DNA of 64,000 nt from Pedobacter sp. BAL39 (GTDB taxonomy: Bacteria; Bacteroidota; Bacteroidia; Sphingobacteriales; Sphingobacteriaceae). Position numbers and translations under genes: made by a program. The stretch lies in assembly GCF_000170795.1 (NCBI RefSeq), contig NZ_ABCM01000005.1:272672-336671 (forward strand), read 5' to 3'. This document shows, one piece after another, positions 17,534 to 26,291 of the stretch. A model generated the notes under the pieces. It did not search any database. It worked only from the letters and a program-made list of their open reading frames with translations, and was not told the origin of the DNA. Position 1 is the stretch's first letter. The number at the start of each line of letters is the position of its first letter.

Positions 17534-19192
17534 TTATAGTGAAACACCTCTTTTCCATGGGATGAAATCATCCTGATTCAATTGTACTGCCTTGGGGATG
17601 GTGACGCCGCTTGCAGCCTGGATACAATACTCCAGGATCTCTGCGCCCATCTCTTCAATGGTTTTCTCACCGGCGATGATCGGCCCGGTATCAATATCAA
17701 TAATATCACTCATCCGTTCTGCCAATGCTGTATTGGTGGCAATTTTGATCACAGGACATACCGGGTTTCCCGTAGGTGTCCCCAATCCGGTAGTAAACAG
17801 GATCAATGTTGCTCCGCTTGCCGCTTTTCCCGTAGTAGCCTCCACATCATTTCCAGGCGTACATACCAGACTCAATCCCGCTTTGGTAGCAGGTTCGGTA
17901 TAGTCGAGCACATCCACCACTGGTGAAGTACCGGCTTTCTTTGCCGCTCCGGTGCTTTTGATGGCATCTGTAATCAGTCCGTCCTTGATATTTCCCGGCG
18001 AAGGGTTCATGTGAAAACCTGAACCTACAGCATGCGCCTGTGCATCATATTCACGCATCAGGCGGATGAATTTCTCCGCTGTGGGCTGGTCAACACACCT
18101 GTCGATCAGGTTCTGCTCTGCACCACAAAGCTCCGGGAATTCCGCCAGCAGCACCTTTGCACCAAGTGCAACGAGCAAATCAGACGTATAGCCCACGGCA
18201 GGATTCGCGGAGATGCCGCTAAAGCCATCACTGCCGCCGCACTTCACACCTACCACCAGCTTGCTCAAAGGCGCCGGTGTACGCTCAAACTCATTGATCT
18301 CCGCCAGTCCCTTGAAAGTTCTGAAGATCGCATCTTTGATCAGCTGCTCCTCACTCTGACTTTGCTGCTGCTCAAAAACAAGTACCGGTTTGTCAAAATC
18401 AGGATTTCTTAGCCTGACATCTGCCAGAAAATCCTGAGTCTGCAGGTGTTGACAGCCGAGGCTCAGCACCGTAATACCCGCTACATTGGGATGATCAGCA
18501 TACGAAGCCAACAGTTTGCTCAGTGTAGCAGCATCCTGCCTGGTTCCGCCACAGCCCCCCTGATGATTCAGGAATTTGATGCCATCCACATTTTTAAATA
18601 CCCGCTTTCTTGTCGGGCTTACAGGTGTCAACGCTGCAGCGTCAAAACTGGTCAGCGTATCTCCACTGTTGAAGGCCTCCAGCAACTGATCTGTATACGA
18701 TCTGTATTTATCTGTCACCGCATAGCCAAGGGTATTGTATAACGATTCCTTAATCACATCCAGGTTTCTGTTTTCACAAAATACAGTGGGAACAAACAAC
18801 CAGTAATTGGCTGTACCTACACTCCCGTCCTTACGGTGATAGCCGTTGAAAGTACGGTTCCTGAATGCCGACACATCGGGTTGTTCCCATTGATAATCGA
18901 CCTCACGGAAGGCATAGTCCTCAGCAGCATGCTGCACATTACCCACCGTCATGCGCATCCCTCTTTTTACGGGAACTGTAGCTTTACCCACAAGCACACC
19001 GTACATCAGCACCTCCCCACCAACATCCAGGTCATTGATAAATACCTTGTGTTTTGCAGGAATGGTTTCCAGCAGGACCAGCGGCTGTTGCTGCCAGTCG
19101 AGCACCTCACCTTCAGGCAGGTCCTGCAGCGCTACCAGCACATTGTCGCCGGGGTGAATCTGTAAAAAGCGCTTTTTTGTTATTGCTGTCAT
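17534..19192 (-). CDS. UxaA-family altronate-dehydratase-like enzyme, probable L-fuconate dehydratase
   Basis: The 552 residues comprise an N-terminal SAF domain (about 1-90) fused to the D-galactarate/altronate dehydratase C-terminal domain, with Gly-Gly-Cys-Gly-Gly and Gly-Cys-Gln-His motifs near residue 210-250 that in this family bind the metal. UxaA enzymes remove water from sugar acids to give 2-keto-3-deoxy acids. In this operon the likely substrate is L-fuconate rather than altronate, because FucP, a mutarotase, an SDR and an FAH-type hydrolase surround it and no uronate genes are present. Its start overlaps the mutarotase stop by 4 bp (ATGA), so they are translationally coupled. Confidence 0.82.
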   Translation of the reverse strand: MTAITKKRFLQIHPGDNVLVALQDLPEGEVLDWQQQPLVLLETIPAKHKVFINDLDVGGEVLMYGVLVGKATVPVKRGMRMTVGNVQHAAEDYAFREVDYQWEQPDVSAFRNRTFNGYHRKDGSVGTANYWLFVPTVFCENRNLDVIKESLYNTLGYAVTDKYRSYTDQLLEAFNSGDTLTSFDAAALTPVSPTRKRVFKNVDGIKFLNHQGGCGGTRQDAATLSKLLASYADHPNVAGITVLSLGCQHLQTQDFLADVRLRNPDFDKPVLVFEQQQSQSEEQLIKDAIFRTFKGLAEINEFERTPAPLSKLVVGVKCGGSDGFSGISANPAVGYTSDLLVALGAKVLLAEFPELCGAEQNLIDRCVDQPTAEKFIRLMREYDAQAHAVGSGFHMNPSPGNIKDGLITDAIKSTGAAKKAGTSPVVDVLDYTEPATKAGLSLVCTPGNDVEATTGKAASGATLILFTTGLGTPTGNPVCPVIKIATNTALAERMSDIIDIDTGPIIAGEKTIEEMGAEILEYCIQAASGVTIPKAVQLNQDDFIPWKRGVSL

Positions 19193-19527
19193 GAGTGTAA
19201 TTCAAAAATTTTATCCATCATCATCCATTTCTCTCCCGGTTTTGCATTGGGCAGCGCCTGCTGATACTTCCACATCAGCGTTTCCCACTCCTGCACCACC
19301 GGATTTGCTGCATCTGCCGCCGCTTTTTTCTCAAAGGAGAAAGTATCGTCCACTTCCATCACCATGACCAGGCGCGTAGCCATCCTGAAGATCTCCATCT
19401 GCACAATTCCTGCACTGACAATACTCTCCTGGATTTCCGGCCAGATCTGCTGGTGTATCTCTTCATACTCGGCAATCAGCCCCGCGTCGTCTTTTAGGTC
19501 CAGGGTTAAATAATATTTTTTATTCAT
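19189..19527 (-). CDS. L-rhamnose/L-fucose mutarotase family protein (DUF718)
   Basis: This 112-residue protein has the RhaM/DUF718 ferredoxin-like pattern: an early Tyr-x-Leu-x-Leu-Asp-Leu-Lys strand, His-Gln-Gln-Ile-Trp-Pro-Glu-Ile at residues 25-32 and a Trp-Glu-x-Leu-Met-Trp-Lys-Tyr-Gln helix near 82. Members interconvert the alpha and beta anomers of 6-deoxy sugars. Its place 3 bp after fucP indicates that L-fucose is the substrate here. Confidence 0.88.
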   Translation of the reverse strand: MNKKYYLTLDLKDDAGLIAEYEEIHQQIWPEIQESIVSAGIVQMEIFRMATRLVMVMEVDDTFSFEKKAAADAANPVVQEWETLMWKYQQALPNAKPGEKWMMMDKIFELHS

Positions 19528-19530
19528 CGT

Positions 19531-20820
19531 TTAAACATTAACAGTCGCTACCCTATTTTTTACCTGATGTCCTTTCCAGCCAAACAGGAAGACCACTAAA
19601 AAGCAGATCAGTGGCACAATGTATCCCATCTGGATGTTTTCCGTCTGATCACTGATCAATCCCATTACCGGGGGCAGCACCGCACCGCCCACAATAGACA
19701 TGATGATCAGGCTGCTGCCGAACTTGGTGTCCTTACCGAGATCCCTGATGCCCAACGAGAAGATGGTCGGAAACATAATCGACATAAAAAAAGCAATGGC
19801 AATGACAGTATATAGGGCCACCTGTCCTCCGGCAACCATGGCCACCGCACTCAATGCAATATTGATCAGCGCATAGATCGTCAGCAATTTAGGAGCACTG
19901 ATAAAGCGCATCAGGAACGTTCCTACAAAACGACCGATCATAAAGGCCATCCCCATTCCATAACCGAGATATTTCGCAGCCTCCTGCTGCCCTATACCAG
20001 CGGCTTTGGTAGCGTACAGAATGAAAAAACTGAACACACAGATCTGGGCACCTATATAGAAAAACTGTGCCACAACACCCCATTTAAGCTGACGGTGTTT
20101 TAATGCATGAAGAATCTCTGTCTCGGCATTCCCATAGTCCTCCACGGCCTCTCCATGGGCACCTACTTCATGTTCTTTGATTTCCGGAAGCTTCAGGAAG
20201 ATAAAGATGATAGCAATCAGGAGAATGATCCCGCCAAGAATCAGATAAGGCATTTTTACCGTTGCCGCTTCCGAGGCCAGCGCCGCCTGTCTTGCTGCGT
20301 CAGTCATTTTTCCGAGTGCTTCATCAGAGAAACCTTCGGTAAGGATGATTTTGGCACCAATGATCGGAGCGAGGGTCGCTGCAAGCCCGTTAAAGGACTG
20401 TGCAAAATTAAGGCGGAAGGTCGATGTTTCCTTTGGACCCAGCAAGGAGGCATAAGGATTTGCTGCCGTTTCCAGGATAGTCAATCCACAGGCAATGATA
20501 AACAGCGCCAGCAGGAAAAATAAGTACAACTGAGTATTGGCCGCAGGAATAAACAGAAAGGAGCCCGTGGCGAACAACAACAGTCCAAGGATGATCCCGG
20601 TTTTATATCCATATTTTTTCATGATGAATCCTGCCGGCAATGCCATTACAAAATAGGCGATGAACACGGCAGAGTCGACCAGTGAAGCCTGTAAAGTCGA
20701 CAGGCTAAACGATTTCTTCAGGTGCGGAATGAGAATCGGATCCAGATTGTGCACGAAACCCCACATAAAAAACAGGGACGTGATCATCATGAATGGAAAT
20801 AGAAATTTATTCTTGGTCAT
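19531..20820 (-). CDS. fucP: L-fucose:proton symporter
   Basis: The 429-residue MFS protein shows about 12 membrane segments and the FucP-type N-terminal features: Phe-Phe-x-Trp-Gly-Phe near residue 17-22, Asp-Pro-Ile-Leu-Ile near 27, and Glu-Thr-Ala-Ala-Asn-Pro-Tyr near residue 118. In E. coli FucP this region carries the proton-coupling acidic residues. It imports L-fucose released by the fucosidase encoded upstream. It is the first gene of the catabolic operon, after the fucosidase terminator, so it probably has its own promoter. Confidence 0.92.
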   Translation of the reverse strand: MTKNKFLFPFMMITSLFFMWGFVHNLDPILIPHLKKSFSLSTLQASLVDSAVFIAYFVMALPAGFIMKKYGYKTGIILGLLLFATGSFLFIPAANTQLYLFFLLALFIIACGLTILETAANPYASLLGPKETSTFRLNFAQSFNGLAATLAPIIGAKIILTEGFSDEALGKMTDAARQAALASEAATVKMPYLILGGIILLIAIIFIFLKLPEIKEHEVGAHGEAVEDYGNAETEILHALKHRQLKWGVVAQFFYIGAQICVFSFFILYATKAAGIGQQEAAKYLGYGMGMAFMIGRFVGTFLMRFISAPKLLTIYALINIALSAVAMVAGGQVALYTVIAIAFFMSIMFPTIFSLGIRDLGKDTKFGSSLIIMSIVGGAVLPPVMGLISDQTENIQMGYIVPLICFLVVFLFGWKGHQVKNRVATVNV

Positions 20821-20829
20821 TAGGCTATA

Positions 20830-20890
20830 ATTTGGTTACCCAAAGAAAGCGAATTATCCCCGTTATTATTTTACCCTATTACCCAATTAT
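20830..20890 (-). promoter_or_regulatory. Possible operator region of the fucose catabolic operon
   Basis: Upstream of fucP the minus strand contains three copies of GGGTAA within about 50 bp (TTACCC at 20836-20841, 20871-20876 and 20879-20884 on the plus strand); the one nearest the gene sits in an interrupted palindrome, TTTGG-GTAA-CCAAA. No regulator gene lies nearby and no perfect TAnnTTTG box was found, so this is only a candidate. Confidence 0.3.
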
Positions 20891-20924
20891 TATGTGTTTT
20901 TGGCAAACATGCCCACAAGGATTT

Positions 20925-20966
20925 AAAAAGGACCGCAATTCTGAATACTTTTAGATTGCGATCCTT
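20925..20966 (-). terminator. Intrinsic terminator of the fucosidase gene
   Basis: A 12-bp stem with one mismatch (20928-20939 with 20955-20966) is followed on the minus strand by a T run. It lies just after the fucosidase stop and separates that gene from fucP. Confidence 0.8.
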
Positions 20967-20976
20967 CTTCATTTTT

Positions 20977-23118
20977 TTATTTCTTTTTCAACTCAATACT
21001 CACATTGGACAAACCCAGCGTGGTATGTGGAGAAAGCGGCTCGTGCAGCTGCCAGCTGAAAGGATAATATTTTCCAGCGTCCATACTTACAGGCTTCAGG
21101 TCTTTGTAAAAGATCTCCTGTTTTACAGTCGTGTCGATGCCCAGCACCGTGCTTTTCTGATAACCGTTATAGTATTTGACCAACAGTTGGTTTTTGCCTT
21201 TTTTCAATTGGAGCAATACCTGGTCCTGAAGTTGTTTTACCTTAAAAGGGTTGTTATGTTCCAGAATCATCGTGCCATTAAGGGCGATCGTCACCGCATC
21301 TCCACTTGTGATTTTAACCAGATATGCCTGGTCCTTATCTGATTCAATTTCCTGCAGCAGGTATACCGCGCGCTGTTTCTCAACCGACAGTTCGTACACC
21401 TGGTTATTCTGGTAGGCAGACTTTTTCCAGCGCTGGTCGTTTGAATTTGGCCAGGGCTTGTTGATGTCAATGTTCCGTACATCCCCATGAAAGCTGCCCA
21501 CTCCGGAATAGTAAGGACCAATCTGGTAGAGCTGCCCCCAGCTGATTTCCGATGTGGGATGAAGTGGTACCACTGTCCCTTCATCAAACGTCACCGCCGA
21601 TACCTGTCCGGCAACCTCAACATCTATCGTTTTTCCTTTCTCCTGGGCAGAGAAATAGATCCTCGGCTGATAGGTTCCATTTTGCGTCGGCTGGAGGGTC
21701 CAGGATTCCTTGACCGTGCTCTGATAACGGGTATCATAATCAATCCCGGAGTTGCTGAAGTGTTTGAACCCATTGGCAGAAGCCAGAACCGCAGTACCTT
21801 CGCCGGGTAGCGGAAGGATGTTTGCCGGCGGTACCTGGAAGCCATTGCTGAAAGTAATGTCAATCACCTTGAACATCTTTTCGATATCAAGCCCTGGAGG
21901 GACTACTACCTCCACTCCTTTTGCGCTTTGGCTAAACCTGACTTTTTCACCCGTAGATAATACTTTTATACCTTCAATCTTTCCTGTAAGGCCTGGCAGA
22001 AAAACCGTATTGTTTTCAGGTGCCGAAAGCAAGTGCAGGTAAAGGTGATCCTTTCTGCTGGTGAGGCTTCCCCATTTGAAGGAAATATGAAAAGGATCAG
22101 GACGGACACCATAGATGGCTTCCCCGTTTTTCTTTAACCAGTCGCCAATCTGCAGGAGCACATCTTTTTCAAAAGGAACGATGGAGCCATCCCCTTTGGG
22201 GCCAATGTTGAGCAGGAAGTTTCCGCCGCGGCTCACCACACGGATCAGGCTGGTCAGCTTTTCTTTCATCTTCTCCTCTTCACTGCCACGTTCCTGCCAG
22301 GATCGATAGCTCCAGGTTTCATCAAAGAAAGAGGCCGGCGACTGCCATGGCACACCGATCACATAATCAGGCTCCTGGTTGTCACCCATCACCGTAAAAT
22401 CACCCATGTCATTTCCAATGCGGCTGCCGATCATACAACCAGGTTGCAGCTGATGCACCAGCTCACGCAATTCCTTGCTTTCTGACGCACTTTGTGATCC
22501 CATATCGAACCAGAGCTCAGAGACCGGCCCATAATTCGTCAGCAGCTCTGTAACCTGCTGCTTGTTGTACTGAAAATGTTCAGGCGTGATGTAATCCGAA
22601 TTGCTGCTAGAAATCGGTGAAGCCTGCGGATAATGCCAGTCGATCAATGAGAAGTATAACGCGAAACGCAGTCCCCCTTTTTTGCATGCTTCAGAAAGTT
22701 CTTTTAGGATGTCTCTTTTGTAGGGTGTGGCATCCACGACATTGAAGTCCGTCGTATTGGTCTTGAACATGCAAAACCCATCATGGTGTTTTGATGTGAT
22801 CACGATAGAACGCATACCTGCACGCTTGGCCAGCATGACCACCGAATCCGCATTCCACTTTTCCGGGTCAAATTGTTTGGCTGTTTCGGCGTAGGTATCG
22901 CTGTATATCCCTGCATGCGCCTGTATCTGTTCACTCAAACCTTTGGTGACTGGTTTACCTTCCCAGACTCCTCCCAGCACAGAATAAATGCCGAAATGGA
23001 TGAACATGCTGTACTTCTGCTCCTGCCAGGCTTTAAGTGCCCTGGTGTCCTGTTGTCCAAAACTCCTGCCGGAAGTCAGCAACAACAGCAACAGTAAAAT
23101 TCCTTGTTTTTGTTTCAT
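20977..23118 (-). CDS. Secreted GH29 alpha-L-fucosidase
   Basis: The 713-residue enzyme starts with a Leu-rich signal peptide (cleavage after Ser-Phe-Gly near residue 22). The GH29 barrel follows: Phe-Ile-His-Phe-Gly-Ile-Tyr-Ser near 40, Lys-His-His-Asp-Gly-Phe-Cys near 110, and the nucleophile Asp205 in Trp-Phe-Asp-Met. The acid/base residue is not fixed in this family and I do not assign it. After about residue 340 there is a beta-sandwich domain and a further C-terminal domain of about 250 residues, making it longer than minimal GH29 enzymes. It releases L-fucose from glycans in the periplasm or at the surface for uptake by FucP. Confidence 0.93.
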   Translation of the reverse strand: MKQKQGILLLLLLLTSGRSFGQQDTRALKAWQEQKYSMFIHFGIYSVLGGVWEGKPVTKGLSEQIQAHAGIYSDTYAETAKQFDPEKWNADSVVMLAKRAGMRSIVITSKHHDGFCMFKTNTTDFNVVDATPYKRDILKELSEACKKGGLRFALYFSLIDWHYPQASPISSSNSDYITPEHFQYNKQQVTELLTNYGPVSELWFDMGSQSASESKELRELVHQLQPGCMIGSRIGNDMGDFTVMGDNQEPDYVIGVPWQSPASFFDETWSYRSWQERGSEEEKMKEKLTSLIRVVSRGGNFLLNIGPKGDGSIVPFEKDVLLQIGDWLKKNGEAIYGVRPDPFHISFKWGSLTSRKDHLYLHLLSAPENNTVFLPGLTGKIEGIKVLSTGEKVRFSQSAKGVEVVVPPGLDIEKMFKVIDITFSNGFQVPPANILPLPGEGTAVLASANGFKHFSNSGIDYDTRYQSTVKESWTLQPTQNGTYQPRIYFSAQEKGKTIDVEVAGQVSAVTFDEGTVVPLHPTSEISWGQLYQIGPYYSGVGSFHGDVRNIDINKPWPNSNDQRWKKSAYQNNQVYELSVEKQRAVYLLQEIESDKDQAYLVKITSGDAVTIALNGTMILEHNNPFKVKQLQDQVLLQLKKGKNQLLVKYYNGYQKSTVLGIDTTVKQEIFYKDLKPVSMDAGKYYPFSWQLHEPLSPHTTLGLSNVSIELKKK

Positions 23119-23380
23119 TTGTGTGTGGTTCTTGTTTAGCGTTTAACAACCGGAAAGGCTGACATTCAAATCAAGTTAGATTATCTCAATTTAAAGTTAT
23201 AAAATTTGCCATTTCGTTCAGCGATTTTGGCATTACTGCCTTTCCCTAAAGAAAACCGGCAGAAGGTAGCTACTGATTATCATGCACTTGCCCTTAAAAG
23301 ACGGAGTGCTCCAATCATTAACAGCTAAAGAATCATCTCCAAAGTTCCCTGCAAAGCGCATTTTCTTAAAAAACTGCAAT
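23119..23380. other. Intergenic region upstream of the fucosidase gene
   Basis: This AT-rich stretch should contain the fucosidase promoter. The best -7 match on the minus strand is TAACTTTA (7 of 8 consensus positions, near 23195). No gene or repeat is seen. Confidence 0.3.
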
Positions 23381-23406
23381 AAAAAAGGCCTCCCTGGGGA
23401 AGCCTC
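23381..23406 (-). terminator. Intrinsic terminator after rmlA
   Basis: An 8-bp stem (23386-23393 with 23398-23405, one G-U pair) is followed on the minus strand by six T. It closes the DUF2480-DUF3108-DUF3109-rmlA unit. Confidence 0.8.
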
Positions 23407-23446
23407 GATATTTTCTTAATGAGAAGTCTTTAATAAAGACTGTAAT

Positions 23447-24307
23447 CTATTTGATCATTTTCAGCAGGTATTCACCGTATCCGCTCTTCACCAGCGGTGT
23501 AGCGATGCTGCGCAGCTGTTCTTTATCGATAAAGCCCATCCGGTAAGCCACCTCTTCAATACAGCCGATCTTAAGCCCCTGACGTTCCTCAATCACTTGT
23601 ACAAACTGGCCTGCCTGCATCAACGAGGCAAAGGTACCGGTATCCAACCATGCCGTGCCACGGCTCAACACACCCACCTTCAGTTTACCCTGTTCCAGGT
23701 AAACCTTGTTCACATCGGTAATTTCATATTCGCCACGTGGCGAAGGCGCGATATTCCTGGCGATCTCCACCACACTGTTGTCATAAAAATAAAGCCCCGG
23801 GACGGCAAAATCCGATTTCGGTGACAGCGGTTTCTCTTCAATAGAGATCGCTTTTTTATTTTCATCAAACTCCACCACACCATAGCGCTCCGGATCAGAC
23901 ACACGGTACGCAAACACCACCCCACCATCAGGATCAGCACTGGCCTGAAGCAGGTTGGACATCCCATCACCATAAAAGATATTGTCGCCAAGTACCAACG
24001 CTACCTTATCACTGCCAATAAAATCAGCACCGATGACAAATGCCTGGGCAAGTCCGTTTGGTTTTTCCTGCACGGCATAAGAAAATTCACAGCCCAGTGA
24101 TTTACCATCGCCAAGCAGCTTCTGGAAGTTGGGAAGGTCATGCGGCGTAGAGATGATCAGGATTTCCCGGATCCCCGCCAGCATCAGTGTAGACAATGGA
24201 TAGTAGATCATTGGCTTATCGTATACAGGCATCATCTGCTTGCTCATGACCAGTGTTAAAGGATGCAGACGTGTGCCACTTCCCCCGGCTAATATTATTC
24301 CTTTCAA
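23447..24307 (-). CDS. rmlA: Glucose-1-phosphate thymidylyltransferase
   Basis: The enzyme joins glucose 1-phosphate and dTTP to make dTDP-glucose, the first step toward dTDP-L-rhamnose and related surface sugars. The 286-residue length is standard. The nucleotide-binding Gly-Gly-Ser-Gly-Thr-Arg-Leu loop lies at residues 8-14, followed by [15 protein letters not shown]al site near 107 and Glu-Glu-Lys-Pro near 158 are present. The other rml genes are not next to it here. It is the last gene of the operon, 33 bp after the DUF3109 gene. Confidence 0.95.
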   Translation of the reverse strand: MKGIILAGGSGTRLHPLTLVMSKQMMPVYDKPMIYYPLSTLMLAGIREILIISTPHDLPNFQKLLGDGKSLGCEFSYAVQEKPNGLAQAFVIGADFIGSDKVALVLGDNIFYGDGMSNLLQASADPDGGVVFAYRVSDPERYGVVEFDENKKAISIEEKPLSPKSDFAVPGLYFYDNSVVEIARNIAPSPRGEYEITDVNKVYLEQGKLKVGVLSRGTAWLDTGTFASLMQAGQFVQVIEERQGLKIGCIEEVAYRMGFIDKEQLRSIATPLVKSGYGEYLLKMIK

Positions 24308-24340
24308 GATATCAGTTTTTTGGTTTATGCTTTATGATTT

Positions 24341-24901
24341 TTATGAAGATACACTATTTTCCAGTTCAGTATACCATTCCAGGCCATACTTTCTGATCAG
24401 TGGTCCTTTCAGGAACTGGTAAACAGGAACTTTCAGCTCCCTGCCGAAGGTACAGGCATCATGGCAGATGTGCCACCTGTCGTAATTCAGCACCTCGAAC
24501 TCCGGATACTGGGTGATCCGGATTGGATAAAGGTGACAGGAGATCGGTTTCTGCCAATCGATCAAACCCTGCTCATAGCCCTTTTCAATGCCACACTTGG
24601 TGATGCCATTTTCGAAGGTCACATAGGCACATTCCTTATTGCCATCCACACAGGGCGTCGTCAGGTCACCATCTGCATCCACTACAGAAGTCCCGTATTC
24701 TTCAATAGCCCTGATGCCCTTCTCTTCCAGCAGATGCTGGATCTTCGGATAAATCTCCGCGAGGATGGCTGTTTCCGCCACATCCAGCGGTGCCCCGGCA
24801 TCTCCCTCTACGCAGCAAATGCCCTTACACTTATTGAGGTTGCAGACAAAGCTCTCGCTGATCAGGTCCTCATGCACAAGTGTATTCTGTACTTCTATCA
24901 T
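24341..24901 (-). CDS. DUF3109 family protein, Cys-rich metal-cluster candidate
   Basis: This 186-residue cytoplasmic protein matches DUF3109, a Bacteroidota relative of the YkgJ-type cysteine-cluster family. It has Cys-Asn-Leu-Asn-Lys-Cys-Lys-Gly-Ile-Cys-Cys near residues 20-30, further Cys near 84, 91 and 103, and Ile-Ser-Cys-His-Leu-Tyr-Pro-Ile-Arg near 119-127. The cysteines suggest a bound iron-sulfur cluster or zinc. The function is unknown. The start is 5 bp after the DUF3108 stop, so the pair is co-transcribed. Confidence 0.85.
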   Translation of the reverse strand: MIEVQNTLVHEDLISESFVCNLNKCKGICCVEGDAGAPLDVAETAILAEIYPKIQHLLEEKGIRAIEEYGTSVVDADGDLTTPCVDGNKECAYVTFENGITKCGIEKGYEQGLIDWQKPISCHLYPIRITQYPEFEVLNYDRWHICHDACTFGRELKVPVYQFLKGPLIRKYGLEWYTELENSVSS

Positions 24902-24906
24902 CTTTT

Positions 24907-25683
24907 CTATTTAACTATGGCCAATGGATATTTTAATCCATCCGCCGATTTAATTTCCATGGTTACAGCACCCACCAGGATCTCTACCTGCGCCTTTACA
25001 GGCACCCTGTTGCCATCATCAGTTACCCACAAGTATAACCTGCTGTCTTTTCTGAAGATCCTCCCAGGTTTAATGGATGGGCTGAATTTTAAACATTTAA
25101 TTTTGCCAAGCTTCGTCTTAATGGTTTCACGTCCCATAAACTCAATCTTCAGCTGGTTGACCTCATCACTCAGGAAGTAGTTGAGGTTTACCATATCGCC
25201 GGTCTTCAGTTTCGATACATCCAGGCTCCTGGCAAAGTAATAGGTCGATACCAGGTCGAACGTTTGTTTATTAGGGGTTTTATAAGTCCCCTTTGTGGCC
25301 ACTACCTTTTGGTCATCCTGATAAAAACGCGCCTTGTCCTGACGCCTGTAACTCCCCTCCCGGATGTTTTCCTGGTAGAAGTAAGGTTTCAGGTCTTTCT
25401 GATCAATATATGAATCATAATGGTCCCGGATCTTATAGAATACGTCAAAGGTACCCGATGTATTCCCGTCTACCGACAAGCGGTAGGTCGGTTGACCATC
25501 GAACTTCAGATCAGAGCTGAGCACCTTCAGTGTTCCCTCGGCTGCGGTGATGATCCCGTACCTCAGCTTATATTGGAGCACCTCCCCAACCCGGAATACA
25601 GGGTCCTTCACAAATGGAAGCTCCTGAGTCCATCCCCTGAAACTGAGTAGTACAATCGTAATTATCAAAAATGATCTTTTCAT
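24907..25683 (-). CDS. DUF3108 domain periplasmic protein
   Basis: The 258-residue protein has a signal peptide (hydrophobic residues 4-16, cleavage near Gly-Trp-Thr-Gln) and the DUF3108 pattern: Phe-Arg-Val-Gly-Glu-Val-Leu-Gln-Tyr-Lys-Leu-Arg-Tyr-Gly near residue 30, and a Tyr-Leu-Trp-Val-Thr-Asp-Asp-Gly-Asn-Arg-Val-Pro-Val motif near 220. The fold is predicted to be a beta-rich lipid-binding-like barrel. The function is unknown; the place next to rmlA and envelope genes is compatible with a cell-envelope role. Confidence 0.82.
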   Translation of the reverse strand: MKRSFLIITIVLLSFRGWTQELPFVKDPVFRVGEVLQYKLRYGIITAAEGTLKVLSSDLKFDGQPTYRLSVDGNTSGTFDVFYKIRDHYDSYIDQKDLKPYFYQENIREGSYRRQDKARFYQDDQKVVATKGTYKTPNKQTFDLVSTYYFARSLDVSKLKTGDMVNLNYFLSDEVNQLKIEFMGRETIKTKLGKIKCLKFSPSIKPGRIFRKDSRLYLWVTDDGNRVPVKAQVEILVGAVTMEIKSADGLKYPLAIVK

Positions 25684-25713
25684 ATCAGGGTTTAATCAAA
25701 AAGCAATCCAAAA

Positions 25714-26229
25714 TTAGTCTTTCCGCTTATAGATGGGGACGGTAGAACAGGGTTCCCCATACATAATGCTCTTCACCACCGGCGTCAGAAGCGCCGTAAT
25801 CTCCACATATGCCGACACCGGCACATCGATGTCCGCACAGCCTTTGATCACCACACGTTCACCTTCAAAAGCACCCAGGTCGACCTTCGCCAGTGCCTTT
25901 GCAAACAGCACGGATTCCAGTGTTTCCAGGTTACCAAATACCACTTCGTTGGCATAAGGTTTCATCCTGTTTGCCAGTAACATATACGCCCAGGTAGGGA
26001 CAATGGCATCTGCGCTGCAGATCACTGCAATATTTTTACCTGTGTATGCAGTCCAGTCGTGAGTTTTAATAAACTCTCTAAAATCCTTTTCCTTCAGCAT
26101 CAACCCATGAAAGAGGTTGTCTTTAATATCATAAACTACCCTTTCACCTGTATGATAATAATCCTCCAGGTTAAAAGTGATCAGGCCACTATTGGCCACC
26201 TTATTGACGAAATTTTCCTGAATATCCAT
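25714..26229 (-). CDS. DUF2480 family protein
   Basis: A Bacteroidota-specific cytoplasmic protein of about 171 residues and unknown function. The chosen start is the ATG at 26229. A longer frame opens at 26256, but those codons read through the T run and arm of the ppiD terminator and are not conserved-looking. Recognisable features are Asp-Tyr-Tyr-His-Thr-Gly-Glu-Arg near residue 19 and Cys-Ala-Asp-Ile-Asp-Val-Pro-Val-Ser-Ala-Tyr-Val near 137. It heads an operon with DUF3108, DUF3109 and rmlA (gaps of 30, 5 and 33 bp). Confidence 0.8.
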   Translation of the reverse strand: MDIQENFVNKVANSGLITFNLEDYYHTGERVVYDIKDNLFHGLMLKEKDFREFIKTHDWTAYTGKNIAVICSADAIVPTWAYMLLANRMKPYANEVVFGNLETLESVLFAKALAKVDLGAFEGERVVIKGCADIDVPVSAYVEITALLTPVVKSIMYGEPCSTVPIYKRKD

Positions 26230-26240
26230 TTTCCTAAATA

Positions 26241-26269
26241 AAAAAACCGGAAGCAAAAATGCTTCCGGT
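26241..26269 (-). terminator. Intrinsic terminator after the PpiD-like gene
   Basis: A perfect 9-bp stem (26246-26254 with 26261-26269, 6-nt loop) is followed on the minus strand by a run of seven T. It ends only 11 bp before the DUF2480 ATG. Confidence 0.85.
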
Positions 26270-26271
26270 CA

Positions 26272-26279
26272 CAAAATTA
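26272..26279 (-). promoter_or_regulatory. Candidate promoter of the DUF2480 operon (-7 box)
   Basis: The minus strand reads TAATTTTG, a full TAnnTTTG match, directly upstream of the hairpin at 26241-26269. Transcripts from here would start within or at the edge of that hairpin, so the same structure may terminate ppiD and form the 5' end of the DUF2480 mRNA. Confidence 0.45.
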
Positions 26280-26291
26280 CGTAAAATAAGA

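Noticed and set aside
24461..25180. 239-residue plus-strand frame
   Set aside because: It spans the DUF3109 and DUF3108 genes in antisense and has no recognisable features.
26229..26256. Longer N-terminus for the DUF2480 protein
   Set aside because: The extra codons lie over the terminator T run and hairpin arm; the ATG at 26229 is the sensible start.
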